Numbered from the stretch's first letter, positions 29,741 through 40,788 are shown. The stretch is 64,000 nucleotides of DNA from Candidatus Poribacteria bacterium (GCA_003635315.1 PYJD01000008.1:146781-210780), one strand, 5' to 3'. Notes: a model not told the origin generated them from the sequence alone. Program-made: numbers and translations.

Positions 29741-31558
29741 ATGAATGAGTCCGCGGAGAATATCCGCTCTATTCTTGCAACTGATTGTGGTAGCACAACT
29801 ACTAAGGCAATTCTCATAGAAAAGAGAGATGATGAATACCATCTTATAGTCCGTGGAGAAGCCCCCACAACTGTTGAAGCACCTGTTGAAGATGTTACAG
29901 CTGGGGTGATTAATGCTATAACAGAGGTAGAAGAACTTGCAGGACGTAAACTCCTTGATAATGGTGTTATCTTAAAGCCGCAGACAGGTGATGACGGTGT
30001 AGATATCTATATATCAACCAGTAGTGCAGGTGGTGGTCTACAGATGATGGTTGCAGGTGTTGTGCGTAATCTTACTGGAGAAAGTGCAGAACGTGCAGCT
30101 TTGGGGGCTGGTGCAATTGTTATGGATGTCATTGCATCAAATGACAAACGATTACCACATGAAAAGATTGAGAGAATACGTCATCTCCGTCCAGATATGT
30201 TACTTTTATCTGGTGGAATAGATGGTGGAACGACATCTCATGTAGTAGAATTAGCAGAGATCATTGCTGCTGCGCGTCCACAACCCCGATTGGGAATTGC
30301 TTATGAGTTACCATTAATCTATGCTGGAAATATCGATGCACAAGAACTAATTAGGGAACGTTTAGATGATGTCATGTCTTTGGAGATTGTAGATAACTTA
30401 CGACCGGTCTTAGAACGTGAAGAACTCATGCCTACCCGTTACAAGATTCAGGAACAGTTTCTTGAACATGTAATGGCACATGCACCGGGATATAAGAAAC
30501 TAATTGAGTGGACAGATGCTCCAATAATGCCAACGCCTGGTGCAGTAGGAGAAATAATTCAAACAGTATCGTCTCAGCAGAACATCCAAGTGATCGGTGT
30601 TGACATCGGTGGTGCAACGACGGATGTATTTTCAGTATTTAAGAATAAAGATTCAGAACCCATTTTTAATAGAACTGTCAGTGCTAACCTGGGCATGAGT
30701 TATAGTGTATCGAATGTCCTTGCTGAAGCAGGTATAGAGAACATCCTCCGTTGGGTACCATTTGAGATTCAATTAGGGGATCTAAGAAATCGAGTAAAGA
30801 ATAAGATGATCCGTCCCACAACGATTCCACAGACATTGCAGGAATTAGTATTGGAACAGGCAATCGCTCGAGAGGCATTAAGATTAGCCTTTGAACAACA
30901 TAAACAGTTAGCAGTTGAATTGCGGGGAGTTCAACAACAGCGAACTATTGCTGAAGCATTTGACCAAGCAGAAAGTGGACAAACGCTTGTAAATATGTTG
31001 TCATTAGATATGATAGTGGGCAGTGGAGGTGTACTCTCACATGCCCCACGTCGACAGCAATCTATGTTAATGATGATAGATGCCTTTCAACCTGAAGGTA
31101 TAACCCACCTTGCTGTTGATAGTATTTTTATGATGCCTCAACTGGGTGTCTTGGCACAGGTAAATGCAGAAGCTGCAACACAGGTATTTGAGAGAGACTG
31201 TCTAATTCATCTTGGTACATGTATATCACCTGTAGGCGTATCTAAGGATGGTGATCCTTGTCTCACAATCGAGATTGTATATGAAGGAAGGGATAACATT
31301 GTTGAGGAAATTCCATATGGTGAACTCAGAATGTATCCCTTGGGTATAGGGGAAACGGTAACGGTAAAACTACAACCCTCACGAAAATTTGATCTTGGGA
31401 CGGGTCATGGGAATTCTGTTGAAAGAAAAGTATCTGGAGGTGTAGTAGGTATCGTAATAGATACCCGAGGAAGACCTTTGGAGATTCCAACAGATTCTGA
31501 TCATAGAGTAGAACAGTTGGCAAAATGGCAAAATGCTTTGGATTCATATCCGGTGTAA
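29741..31558 (+). CDS. Glutamate mutase MutL/GlmL-family protein
   Basis: ILATDCGSTTTKAILIEKR, VIGVDIGGATTDVFSVF, GSGGVLSHAPRRQQSMLMMIDAFQPEGIT. Confidence 0.85.
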   Translation: MNESAENIRSILATDCGSTTTKAILIEKRDDEYHLIVRGEAPTTVEAPVEDVTAGVINAITEVEELAGRKLLDNGVILKPQTGDDGVDIYISTSSAGGGLQMMVAGVVRNLTGESAERAALGAGAIVMDVIASNDKRLPHEKIERIRHLRPDMLLLSGGIDGGTTSHVVELAEIIAAARPQPRLGIAYELPLIYAGNIDAQELIRERLDDVMSLEIVDNLRPVLEREELMPTRYKIQEQFLEHVMAHAPGYKKLIEWTDAPIMPTPGAVGEIIQTVSSQQNIQVIGVDIGGATTDVFSVFKNKDSEPIFNRTVSANLGMSYSVSNVLAEAGIENILRWVPFEIQLGDLRNRVKNKMIRPTTIPQTLQELVLEQAIAREALRLAFEQHKQLAVELRGVQQQRTIAEAFDQAESGQTLVNMLSLDMIVGSGGVLSHAPRRQQSMLMMIDAFQPEGITHLAVDSIFMMPQLGVLAQVNAEAATQVFERDCLIHLGTCISPVGVSKDGDPCLTIEIVYEGRDNIVEEIPYGELRMYPLGIGETVTVKLQPSRKFDLGTGHGNSVERKVSGGVVGIVIDTRGRPLEIPTDSDHRVEQLAKWQNALDSYPV

Positions 31559-31666
31559 TCGATATAGACTATAGTAATAGACAAAACTGTAATGCTGTAA
31601 TGAAACATAGACGTGCGTCAAACTATATTGGCTGATTGACATTTATTAGTAGAACGATCGTATTTG

Positions 31667-31770
31667 ATTTCTATTAAAAAATATTTTCATTACCGGTGGT
31701 TAGGTATGAAACGGGAAATCACTTAATTGTAGTTAATGCTACAAAAAAGAGACATTCTCTTTTAGAAATT
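31667..31770. mobile_element. Degenerate MITE-like element F (TIR family 1-related)
   Basis: TTTCATTACCGGTGGTTAGGTATGAAAC...GCTACAAAAAAGAGACATTCTCTTTTAGAAAT parallels 33730-33846. Confidence 0.5.
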
Positions 31771-31776
31771 TTTTTA

Positions 31777-32262
31777 TTACTCCAGAGAATCAAACCATAA
31801 TATAAAACCAGTACACACTCCAAACCCAGTTAACGAACCGATTGCGGTCCATTTCAGACGCTGAATACGAACTGACTTTCTATATGTTTTTGAATAGTGC
31901 CATACATATTCAGGTGATTTTCCAAGCAATCGGTAAGGTGGGACGGTAGGTTTTTGGACCAGAATCAACAATGGTGAAATTATATCAATAAGAGCACTAC
32001 ATCCAATTGCATATGATAAATTTACATCTGTTGGGTAGTATTCTAAGCCTCCGCTACTCCCCTCAGCATTAACTAACCCGGTATAACAGCCCGTGCAAAA
32101 ACCTATGCCACTGATACTAAAACCAGTAATTAACCACAAGCCTATATCGACATCTGTTTTTGCATCTATTGCTGCTTGTTTTTGTATAACGGTGAGTTCT
32201 GCATAAGTAGAGTTGATGATGAAAGTTGATAATATCAGGACAATAAGTATATACTTTTTCAA
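31777..32262 (-). CDS. Hypothetical membrane protein with signal peptide
   Basis: MKKYILIVLILSTFIINSTYA signal, 2-3 further TM segments. Confidence 0.6.
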   Translation of the reverse strand: MKKYILIVLILSTFIINSTYAELTVIQKQAAIDAKTDVDIGLWLITGFSISGIGFCTGCYTGLVNAEGSSGGLEYYPTDVNLSYAIGCSALIDIISPLLILVQKPTVPPYRLLGKSPEYVWHYSKTYRKSVRIQRLKWTAIGSLTGFGVCTGFILWFDSLE

Positions 32263-32818
32263 TAATTATCTCCTCTGTACTTCGTATGTTGTAACTATAT
32301 AATACTAAATAAACCGATTGAATACAATTAATTTCAACGAATATATAAAATTTACAGAGACACTTAGATGAATATGGAGCGGATATATATCTACCCCAGA
32401 ACTACCAACCCGTAAACGACGTATAGATACTCCAGATCGTCAAACTTATCTGCGTGAATATTACACCCGTCATCGCTAATGAGCTTATATTGATATCTAA
32501 CCTGAAATCCGTTTGCTTAAAGACATTACAGAAATATCTACATAAGTTCCATTTTTATTAAGAAATAGAATAATACCATTCATAATATAAACATGTATTG
32601 TTTCTTTTGAATAGTGTAAATAAATAAGACTAAATATCACAGTCAAGTTTATTTAAGACTTGACATATTTTTGTATATAATATAGCATTCTTATATATAT
32701 AATTTTACATCCTCTGATTCAGTATAATCTTAGCATTCAGAGGAGTTGTTAGTAGTGTTATAAGAACCAATCAAGAAAGTTTATTGAATTCTAACAAAAT
32801 TGGAGGAAATATTTCATT

Positions 32819-33652
32819 ATGAAAAAAGTATATTTACACATACTCATAACAATTATCTCATTCGGTATAATTATGAGTATTTCTCATCCTGTATACGGCA
32901 TCGGTAAAGTAAATATGGATGGTGGTCCACTTAAAGAGGCAGATTTATTAACAAATCCCCCAGTAGGTCAATTAAATGAGGATCATTCAGGCGTGGATAC
33001 TTGGATTACCAAATGGTATGGTCCTGATAAGAATTATGCTAATAGTGGAGGCTTTGGGAATTCTGCTCCAAAAGATTTGATTGATCTGAGTTCAGGAGGC
33101 AAAATCAATCAGGTGGAACTCTCAACAATTGAAGGTTTAATGGAGACTAAGAAAACTGACCTTGACTGGGGAGAAAATAACGGTGGTGCTGCAGGATGGG
33201 AAGTCTTTGAAATTGATCCTGCTAATGCACACAATATGCAAAAAGAGGGTGGACCCGTTGACAATTTTGATTCATATTGGATTTGTGTTATTGAAGCAAA
33301 AAAAGACATGAAAGCCGTCATGTCCCCTGCACATGATGATTATGCGCAGATCTGGATTAATGGAGAGAAATGGTATAATAATTCCACATGGACTGGTGCA
33401 GCCCAACAAGTGGATTATAATATTGAAGTTCAATTGCAAAAAGGAGCTAATGTCATCTTATTCCGTTGTGGTGAGGGTGGAGGACATGCATACGCAAATC
33501 TTCACTTTGATGATGCCACACATAATGCTGTCAAGTATTATCCAAACAATGCAGATGACCAAGCCAGTTTCTTCAAGGAAGTAGCTGGTGCATTGCCTGT
33601 TGAGCCAGAGGATAAGTTGACGACAATTTGGGCAGATATTAAACGTAATTAG
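32819..33652 (+). CDS. Secreted hypothetical protein with PA14/carbohydrate-binding-like beta-sandwich
   Basis: Signal peptide; SPAHDDYAQIWINGEKWYNN...VQLQKGANVILFRCGEGGG; SD GGAGG upstream. Confidence 0.65.
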   Translation: MKKVYLHILITIISFGIIMSISHPVYGIGKVNMDGGPLKEADLLTNPPVGQLNEDHSGVDTWITKWYGPDKNYANSGGFGNSAPKDLIDLSSGGKINQVELSTIEGLMETKKTDLDWGENNGGAAGWEVFEIDPANAHNMQKEGGPVDNFDSYWICVIEAKKDMKAVMSPAHDDYAQIWINGEKWYNNSTWTGAAQQVDYNIEVQLQKGANVILFRCGEGGGHAYANLHFDDATHNAVKYYPNNADDQASFFKEVAGALPVEPEDKLTTIWADIKRN

Positions 33653-33670
33653 AATTATCTATTTATCAAA

Positions 33671-33696
33671 GGCGTGTTTAATAGCACGCCTTTTTT
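33671..33696 (+). terminator. Rho-independent terminator
   Basis: GGCGTG TTTAATAG CACGCC TTTTTT directly after CDS 32819-33652. Confidence 0.9.
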
Positions 33697-33729
33697 GTTT
33701 TAATTGTTTCATCGACTCTGATGATAAGC

Positions 33730-33846
33730 TATACCATTTCTATTTATGATTATCTCATTCCCGGTTGTTAGGATTGAAGCAAGGTAGACACCAACTGAAA
33801 GTTTGTGCTACAAAATAGAGAGTTATTCAATTAGAAATGGTATTAT
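33730..33846. mobile_element. MITE-like element C (TIR family 1)
   Basis: TATACCATTTCTATTTATGATTATCTCATTCCCGG...CACCAACTGAAAGTTTGTGCTACAAAATAGAGAG...TTAGAAATGGTATTA. Confidence 0.8.
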
Positions 33847-33851
33847 ATTGA

Positions 33852-34421
33852 TCAATCAACAATCTCATCCTCATTGAATGTTGTCCATGAATTAAATACA
33901 GGAAAAGGTGGTGGTAGTACTTTATTCTCATCATTGATTCTGAATTCGATCCTGTTATCATCATATAAGTTCCTGATAGAAATAGAAACACCGGTTGTAA
34001 TTATACAATCATCACATTTTTCAGGTAGATTCTGATGAGTTTCAGGATTTATGAATGACAATTCGTAATATGTTTCATTCTTATACACAAACACTTCATC
34101 GGCAAGAATTTCCCATTCATTAATGGCATTTCCACCTTCAGCATATTGTGCCCATAGATTTATTTTTCTATTCTGATGATTAGAAAAATCAATAATTACA
34201 GCCTGTCTTTTATATGCATCTTTTGAAGGAACAAATTGTCTGAAAGACCTATTTTGTAATTGTGATAATACATCGTTTCTTTCATCACCTAATACAAGGG
34301 TTAATGGGCTTTTACATGCATTTAATAGCAGAAGAAATAAGATTGTTATATGGAAAGTGATTATACTGATTCTATACTTTTCCACTGTTTTTTTAATTTT
34401 GTATAACGTCTTATTTATCAT
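33852..34421 (-). CDS. Hypothetical lipoprotein
   Basis: FHITILFLLLLNACKSP lipobox-like N-terminus. Confidence 0.6.
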   Translation of the reverse strand: MINKTLYKIKKTVEKYRISIITFHITILFLLLLNACKSPLTLVLGDERNDVLSQLQNRSFRQFVPSKDAYKRQAVIIDFSNHQNRKINLWAQYAEGGNAINEWEILADEVFVYKNETYYELSFINPETHQNLPEKCDDCIITTGVSISIRNLYDDNRIEFRINDENKVLPPPFPVFNSWTTFNEDEIVD

Positions 34422-34628
34422 TTTTCACACTCATAATCTATCTATACTTGTGATGATTTTAACACTATATCCAATAGAATTTCAAATAGAAATAACAGAT
34501 TTAGTTAGAGTTTCAAACTTTACAATAAACCTCCATATTGAGAATTACTGACATCTATAGAATGTCCTTGTATCATGTTTGTGTCTCTGTTAAAATACGA
34601 ACTACTTTTATAAAATAATGAGGTATAC

Positions 34629-35657
34629 ATGCAGGAAGTCATTGTTAAGTCAGATAGATTGCATGATTTCACTCGATCCTTGTGTGAAAGTGCAGGGTTA
34701 TCAAGTGTAAATGCGGAGTTAATGGCAGAACTGTTGGTCCAGACCGACCTTCGGGGTGTTCATTCACACGGGACGCGTGCTTTACCGGGATATCTGAACC
34801 AAGTATTAAATGGATCACTCAACCCCGAACCAAATATACGGATAATTTCTGAATCTACAAGTTCTGCTGTGATTGATGGGGATAATTGTATTGGACATAT
34901 CGCGAGCACATATGCGATGGAAACTGCAATATTAAAAGCCAAATCCACAGGTGTTGCTGCAGTTGGCGTGAATAATGCTGGACATTTTGGTGCTGCTGCT
35001 TGCTATTCAATTATGGCTACCTTAAATGGTATGATCGGTTTTTCTACGACGAATACAGGAAATCCTACACTTGTTCCACCCGGGGGTGCTGAAGCAGTTA
35101 CTGCGAACAATGCAATGAGTTATGCATTGCCAACTGGTGACAGTCATCCAATTGTATTGGATATGGCATGTGGTGTTTCTTCATGGGGTAAAGTTGGGAC
35201 AATGCGGATGTATGGAAAGGAAGTGCCAGAAGGATGGTTGCTTGATGATACAGGTAATCCAAGCAATGATCCAAATCAAGGTCCTTGGATGCTTCCTGCT
35301 GGTGAAGCAAGGGGATACGGATTGGCACTTATCATGGGTATTTTAGCTGGTCCTTTAGTAGGTGGAATGATGTCTTGTGTCAAGACAGGATCATCATCCG
35401 AACACTTCTTTATCGCTATCAATATTGAAAACTTCACTGATTTTGACGCTTATGTGAACCAGATCAAGCAAGGTATCAGTCATATTCATAATACAAAAAC
35501 GCAGGATGATGTAGCACAAGTATATTTACCAGGAGAAATTGAGTGGAATAATTACGATGCATGGATAGAATCAGGTATACCGATTCATGTTGATCATCTG
35601 CGTAATCTTGAATCAATTGCAGAGAAATTAGATATCAGTATATGTTGGGAGTGGTAA
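34629..35657 (+). CDS. Ldh family (malate/L-lactate/ureidoglycolate dehydrogenase-like) oxidoreductase
   Basis: TDLRGVHSHGTRALPGYL, AAVGVNNAGHFGAAACYS, GYGLALIMGILAGPLVGG. Confidence 0.9.
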   Translation: MQEVIVKSDRLHDFTRSLCESAGLSSVNAELMAELLVQTDLRGVHSHGTRALPGYLNQVLNGSLNPEPNIRIISESTSSAVIDGDNCIGHIASTYAMETAILKAKSTGVAAVGVNNAGHFGAAACYSIMATLNGMIGFSTTNTGNPTLVPPGGAEAVTANNAMSYALPTGDSHPIVLDMACGVSSWGKVGTMRMYGKEVPEGWLLDDTGNPSNDPNQGPWMLPAGEARGYGLALIMGILAGPLVGGMMSCVKTGSSSEHFFIAINIENFTDFDAYVNQIKQGISHIHNTKTQDDVAQVYLPGEIEWNNYDAWIESGIPIHVDHLRNLESIAEKLDISICWEW

Positions 35658-35658
35658 T

Positions 35659-37158
35659 ATGTCAGAAATTATTGAGAATGAACATGTTGACGGTGGGGAG
35701 CTACCTGATTGGGAGGTTGCAGAATTACCAGAACCACCACGTTACCAATTTGGTAGAGCATTTGCAGCTATTTTGGGACCGGGGATAATTGCACTTGGTG
35801 CTTCAATCGGCAGTGGTGAATGGTTATTGGGACCTGCGATTACCGCGCAATATGGTGGAACTTTATTATGGATAGCAACAATTGCAATTATTTTACAAGC
35901 ATTCCTAAATACTGAGTCAATTCGATATACTCTCTATACTGGAGAACCGATGTTAAGTGGGTATATGCGATGTAAACCTGGTCCTCGTTTCTGGGCAATC
36001 TCATATTCGAGTGTAGATTTTTTAAGTAGTTGGCCAGGTTGGGCAATGACAGCTGCAACGGCACTCGGGGCAATATATTTAGGTCACTTACCTGAAGAAA
36101 CTGAAACTGGAACAGTTAGAATTTTTGCATTCATAGTCTTTTTCTCTTGCTTGGCGATCGTCATGGTGGGTGGTAAGATCTACAATTCCTTGGCAGTGGT
36201 ACAACTCATTATGGTGGTTCTGATTATTGGTTACCTTGTTTTGGTTGACATTACACTTGTCTCACCCCGGGTTTGGTGGACAGTAATAAAGGGATTTTTT
36301 AGTTTTGGTGCTATTCCAGAGGCACAGGATGGTACTACATTTAATTGGTTACTATTAGGTGCATTTGCAGCTTACGCTGGTAGTGGTGGTTTAGGTAATA
36401 TTACTATTTCCAATTATGTACGAGATAAAGGTTGGGGAATGGGGAAACTTGTTGGTGCTATCCCATCAATTATCGGTGGTCAAAATGTAACCCTCTCCCA
36501 TATTGGAAAAGTATTCCGCATTACACCTGAGAATATCGAAAAGTTTCGTGAATGGTGGAAATATGTTCGTTTTGAACAATACTTTATCTGGATGATAGGA
36601 TGTTTTATTGGATTAGCACTCCCTGCAATGTTAACACTTGAATATGTGCCATTAGGTGAGGAGATGGAGCAATGGAAAGCAGCAGGTTTTCAAGCTGATG
36701 GCTTAGCTGAGGTAGGTGGTAGATTGATGTGGTATCTAACACTGTTATGTGGGTTCTGGGTACTGTTTTCTACTCAACTTGGTGCGGTTGATAGTGTTCC
36801 ACGTAGATATACGGACATAATTTGGACCGGTTTTAAAAGTGCAAGAAAGATGGGGGAACATAATGCAAAATGGATCTATTATCCGATATTGATTGTGTAT
36901 ATCTTATACGGTGTAATTGCAATGTATTTTGCAAAACCATTATTTATGATTCTGTTCTCAGCAACAATTGGGGGTTATCTACTTGTGATTACATCAGTAC
37001 ATACATTATATGTTAACAGAAAATTTCTACCAAAAGAGATTCAAGCACCGTTATGGAAACAGCTTGGTCTTCTATTATGTGCTGTCTTTTATTCCATCTT
37101 TGGAAGTATAACAATTTACAAAGAGTTTATTGTTAAATACATTCTTGTATTATTTTAA
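35659..37158 (+). CDS. Nramp-family divalent metal transporter-like membrane protein
   Basis: GPGIIALGASIGSGEWLLGPAITAQYGGTLLWIA with about 11 TM segments. Confidence 0.75.
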   Translation: MSEIIENEHVDGGELPDWEVAELPEPPRYQFGRAFAAILGPGIIALGASIGSGEWLLGPAITAQYGGTLLWIATIAIILQAFLNTESIRYTLYTGEPMLSGYMRCKPGPRFWAISYSSVDFLSSWPGWAMTAATALGAIYLGHLPEETETGTVRIFAFIVFFSCLAIVMVGGKIYNSLAVVQLIMVVLIIGYLVLVDITLVSPRVWWTVIKGFFSFGAIPEAQDGTTFNWLLLGAFAAYAGSGGLGNITISNYVRDKGWGMGKLVGAIPSIIGGQNVTLSHIGKVFRITPENIEKFREWWKYVRFEQYFIWMIGCFIGLALPAMLTLEYVPLGEEMEQWKAAGFQADGLAEVGGRLMWYLTLLCGFWVLFSTQLGAVDSVPRRYTDIIWTGFKSARKMGEHNAKWIYYPILIVYILYGVIAMYFAKPLFMILFSATIGGYLLVITSVHTLYVNRKFLPKEIQAPLWKQLGLLLCAVFYSIFGSITIYKEFIVKYILVLF

Positions 37159-37371
37159 ATGAGGTATATCACGTAGTCATAGTTAATTCATACCGGTATA
37201 ATTTCATCATTATACTTTGGGTTTTATAGGTTAGAATATTCCGTTTGTATAGGAATTTAATTCACATTATTTTTTGTTCCAACCATAAAATATCCAGCTA
37301 TTTTTGTATTGACACTATTTTCCTATCAGGTGTATGATATGAAGACATTGTAAACATTGGAGGACATAAGA

Positions 37372-38835
37372 TTGTCAGCAGATATCGGACTTATTGGATT
37401 AGCAGTTATGGGAGAAAACCTTGCTCTCAATATCGAAAGTAAAGGTTTTGAAGTTGCGGTCTTTAATAGAACAGTTTCTCGTGTTGATGCATTCCTTTCT
37501 GGCTCCGCAAAAGGCAAAAACATTACTGGTGCACATTCCATTCCAGAATTCATTTCCCAATTAAAATCACCCAAAAAGATTATATTAATGGTAAAAGCGG
37601 GAGAACCTGTTGATGCATTCATTGAGTTGTTAGTTCCTCATCTATCAAAAGGCGACCTAATTATTGATGGTGGAAATTCAAACTTTAATGATACTGTTCG
37701 ACGTCATGAGGAATTAAGTGAACAAGATATACTATATATTGGAACGGGTATATCAGGCGGTGAAGAGGGTGCATTAAAAGGTCCAGCCATGATGCCTGGA
37801 GGCTCTCGTGAAGCTTATGCACTTGTAGAACCAATCTTCACAAAGATTGCTGCTCAGGTTGAAGATACACCTTGTTCTTCATATATTGGACCGGATGGAG
37901 CAGGACATTATGTTAAGATGGTACATAATGGCATTGAATATGGTGATATGCAACTGATATGCGAAGCCTACTCTTTGATGAAAGAGGTATTAGGTCTTAA
38001 TGCTGAAGAGATGCATGAAGTCTTTAACAAATGGAATCAAGGAGAACTTAATTCTTATCTTATAGAGATTACCGCAGACATATTTACACAACTTGATGCT
38101 GCAGGATACCCCTTTGTAGATGTTGTACTTGATCAAGCCGGACAAAAAGGCACAGGTAAATGGACAAGTATTTCAGCTTTAGATCTTGGAATTTCAGCAC
38201 CAACTATAGCGGAAGCTGTGTTTGCGAGATGTATATCTGCTATCAAAAGTGAACGAGTGGATGCTGCGGAAGTGATTAAGGGACCAGTAGGTAAATTTGA
38301 TGGTGATCGTGAAGCAACACTTCAAGCGATACATGATGCATTATATGCTGCGAAGATTTGTTCCTATGCACAAGGTTTTGCCCTTATGCGAGAGGCAAGT
38401 ACAGAATATGATTGGAATCTTGATCTTGGAAATATAGCTTTAGGATGGCGAGGAGGATGTATTATCCGTGCTAAATTCCTTCATCGGATCGCGGAGGCAT
38501 ATGACCGTAATCCGGATCTACCGAACCTTTTACTTGACTCCTATTTCCGTGGTGTAATTGAAACTGCACAACCCCACTGGAGAAATGTTATCAGTACTGC
38601 GACACAATTAGGTGTTCCAGTACCAGCATTTAGTTCTGCATTGGCATATTTTGATAGTTACAGAAGCAAGAGATTATCTGCGAACCTAATTCAAGCAATG
38701 CGAGACTATTTTGGGGCACATACATATCATAAGTTGGATAAGGATGGCAATATCATTATAGGAGATGATGGAGAACCGAAGGTGTTCCATACAGAATGGA
38801 TGTTGGAGGATCGTCCAGAAGTTACCATTGAATGA
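37372..38835 (+). CDS. gnd: 6-phosphogluconate dehydrogenase (decarboxylating)
   Basis: ADIGLIGLAVMGENLALNIESKGF, GTGISGGEEGALKGPAMMPGG; GGAGG SD at 37358-37362 favours TTG start at 37372. Confidence 0.95.
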   Translation: MSADIGLIGLAVMGENLALNIESKGFEVAVFNRTVSRVDAFLSGSAKGKNITGAHSIPEFISQLKSPKKIILMVKAGEPVDAFIELLVPHLSKGDLIIDGGNSNFNDTVRRHEELSEQDILYIGTGISGGEEGALKGPAMMPGGSREAYALVEPIFTKIAAQVEDTPCSSYIGPDGAGHYVKMVHNGIEYGDMQLICEAYSLMKEVLGLNAEEMHEVFNKWNQGELNSYLIEITADIFTQLDAAGYPFVDVVLDQAGQKGTGKWTSISALDLGISAPTIAEAVFARCISAIKSERVDAAEVIKGPVGKFDGDREATLQAIHDALYAAKICSYAQGFALMREASTEYDWNLDLGNIALGWRGGCIIRAKFLHRIAEAYDRNPDLPNLLLDSYFRGVIETAQPHWRNVISTATQLGVPVPAFSSALAYFDSYRSKRLSANLIQAMRDYFGAHTYHKLDKDGNIIIGDDGEPKVFHTEWMLEDRPEVTIE

Positions 38836-38910
38836 TCGTAAATACTTAATGCCGTTTTTTACATACTAACAATTGCTTTCGATCTCAAAGAATTGATTCA
38901 AGGAGAGGAT

Positions 38911-39804
38911 ATGGCAAATAGTCCACAACAACCCCTTCATGATTTTGAACCACAGCACGAGTTTTTTGTTGGCATCGACTCAGACGGTTGTGTCTTCAAT
39001 AGCATGGAGGTAAAACACAATGATTGTTTCAGTGTAAATGTAGTAAAACACTTCGGTTTAGCTTCAATCTCTCGTCAGGTGCACCAGGCGTGGGATTTTG
39101 TTAATTTATATTCCACAATGAGAGGGACAAACCGATTCAAGGCTATCCTACTTGTCTTTGATTATTTGCGTAATATGGCATTGGTTCAGAAAATGGGGAT
39201 TGATGTTCCAGAATTACGTTTCCTCCGTGAATGGACAGAAGTGGAGACTAAACTTGGAAATCCTGCGCTTCAGACAGCAATTGATAGTGCATCTGGAGAA
39301 AAACATGGTGAATTAAGTAAAGTGATGGAGTGGAGTCTTGGCGTAAATGAAAGTGTAGGGGAAATTGTTTATAATCTACCTCCTTTTCCAGGTGTTAGAG
39401 AAGCCTTACAACGTCTTCATGGAGAGGCAGATGTTATAGTAGTTTCTGCCACCCCAGATGAGGCACTCCAAAGAGAATGGATTGAGCATGATATTGACCA
39501 GTATGTAGCACTGATCGCCGGACAAGAGATGGGAACAAAGACAGAACATCTTACTATCACTACTAAAGGAAAGTATGATGAAAATCGTGTATTGATGATT
39601 GGTGATTCACCAGGTGATTTAAAAGCAGCACAAAGTGTTGATGCAATGTTTTTTCCAGTCAATCCTGGATCTGAAGATACATCATGGGCACATTTTCTGG
39701 ATGAAGGAATAGATAGATTTTTTAGTGGACAATATGTTGGTAGATATGAGGAAGATTTGCTAACCCAATTTCAAGAATTACTTCCGGACACCCCTCCGTG
39801 GTAA
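38911..39804 (+). CDS. HAD-superfamily hydrolase
   Basis: FVGIDSDGCVFNS, VIVVSATPDEAL, VLMIGDSPGDLKAA. Confidence 0.8.
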   Translation: MANSPQQPLHDFEPQHEFFVGIDSDGCVFNSMEVKHNDCFSVNVVKHFGLASISRQVHQAWDFVNLYSTMRGTNRFKAILLVFDYLRNMALVQKMGIDVPELRFLREWTEVETKLGNPALQTAIDSASGEKHGELSKVMEWSLGVNESVGEIVYNLPPFPGVREALQRLHGEADVIVVSATPDEALQREWIEHDIDQYVALIAGQEMGTKTEHLTITTKGKYDENRVLMIGDSPGDLKAAQSVDAMFFPVNPGSEDTSWAHFLDEGIDRFFSGQYVGRYEEDLLTQFQELLPDTPPW

Positions 39805-39840
39805 AATGACATCGACGATTCCATTTTGAAAGGAAAATAT

Positions 39841-40788
39841 ATGAAGATATTATTACAACATAGAGTTGAAGGTGAACAACTTAAACGATTAGAAGATATC
39901 ATTGGTAATGAACACACCTACGTCTTGTCAGGTTCACACGAGGAAATTGCTGAGGAAGGTAAAGACACAGATATTTTCTTCGGTTTTTGTAGTGAAGAGA
40001 TTTTTCCACTATTTCCAAATATAAAATGGATACAAGCTTCGAGTGCAGGTATGGATAGACATATGTATCCTGCTATACGCGAAAGTGATGTAATTCTTAC
40101 AAATGCTGCGGGTTTGTATGCTACGCATGTTGCCGACCAAGCTTTTGCGCTTCTACTGGGGTTAGCACGTGGTATTCACCAAACGGTACGTAATCAAGAC
40201 CAACACAAATGGGGTGGTTTAGGAACACCTATGATTGAGATTGATGGATTTAAGATGGGTATTGTTGGTTTAGGTGGGATTGGCATGGAAATGGTGAAAC
40301 GTGCAAAGGGATTTGATATGCATGTTATTGCAGTAGATGCTTACCGAACAGAAAAACCAGATAATGTTGATGAGCTGATGCCAATGGATAAACTCAAAGA
40401 CCTGATGAGTCAAGTAGATGTAGTCATGATTGCATGTCCATTGACAGAGGAGACACGTGGATTGATAAATGCAGATAATCTATCTGTCATGCAACCATCA
40501 TCTTATTTCATTAACGTTGCCCGTGGTCCAATTGTAAAAGAAGATGACTTAATTCAAATACTGAGAGAGAACAAAATAGCTGGTGCGGGGTTAGATGTCA
40601 CAGAAGTTGAACCATTAGACTCAGACAGTCCGTTATGGGATTTTCCAAATGTAATTATTTCACCTCATTCTGCGGGTGGTTCTCAACATAGAATGAACCG
40701 TATCACCTCATTTTTCTTGGATAATTTAGAACGATATCTGAATGGGGAAGAGTTGAAGAATATCGTCAATAAAGAACTTGGATTCTAA
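39841..40788 (+). CDS. D-isomer-specific 2-hydroxyacid dehydrogenase
   Basis: MGIVGLGGIGMEMVKRAKGF, INVARGPIVKEDDLIQIL, SPHSAGG. Confidence 0.9.
   Translation: MKILLQHRVEGEQLKRLEDIIGNEHTYVLSGSHEEIAEEGKDTDIFFGFCSEEIFPLFPNIKWIQASSAGMDRHMYPAIRESDVILTNAAGLYATHVADQAFALLLGLARGIHQTVRNQDQHKWGGLGTPMIEIDGFKMGIVGLGGIGMEMVKRAKGFDMHVIAVDAYRTEKPDNVDELMPMDKLKDLMSQVDVVMIACPLTEETRGLINADNLSVMQPSSYFINVARGPIVKEDDLIQILRENKIAGAGLDVTEVEPLDSDSPLWDFPNVIISPHSAGGSQHRMNRITSFFLDNLERYLNGEELKNIVNKELGF

Noticed and set aside
32395-32481. Short reading frame TPELPTRKRRIDTPDRQTYLREYYTRHR*
   Set aside because: Looks like a gene remnant but no start, RBS or recognisable family; too short to support
32568-32640. ATACCATT sequence upstream of 32819 as another MITE
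   Set aside because: No matching right terminus found
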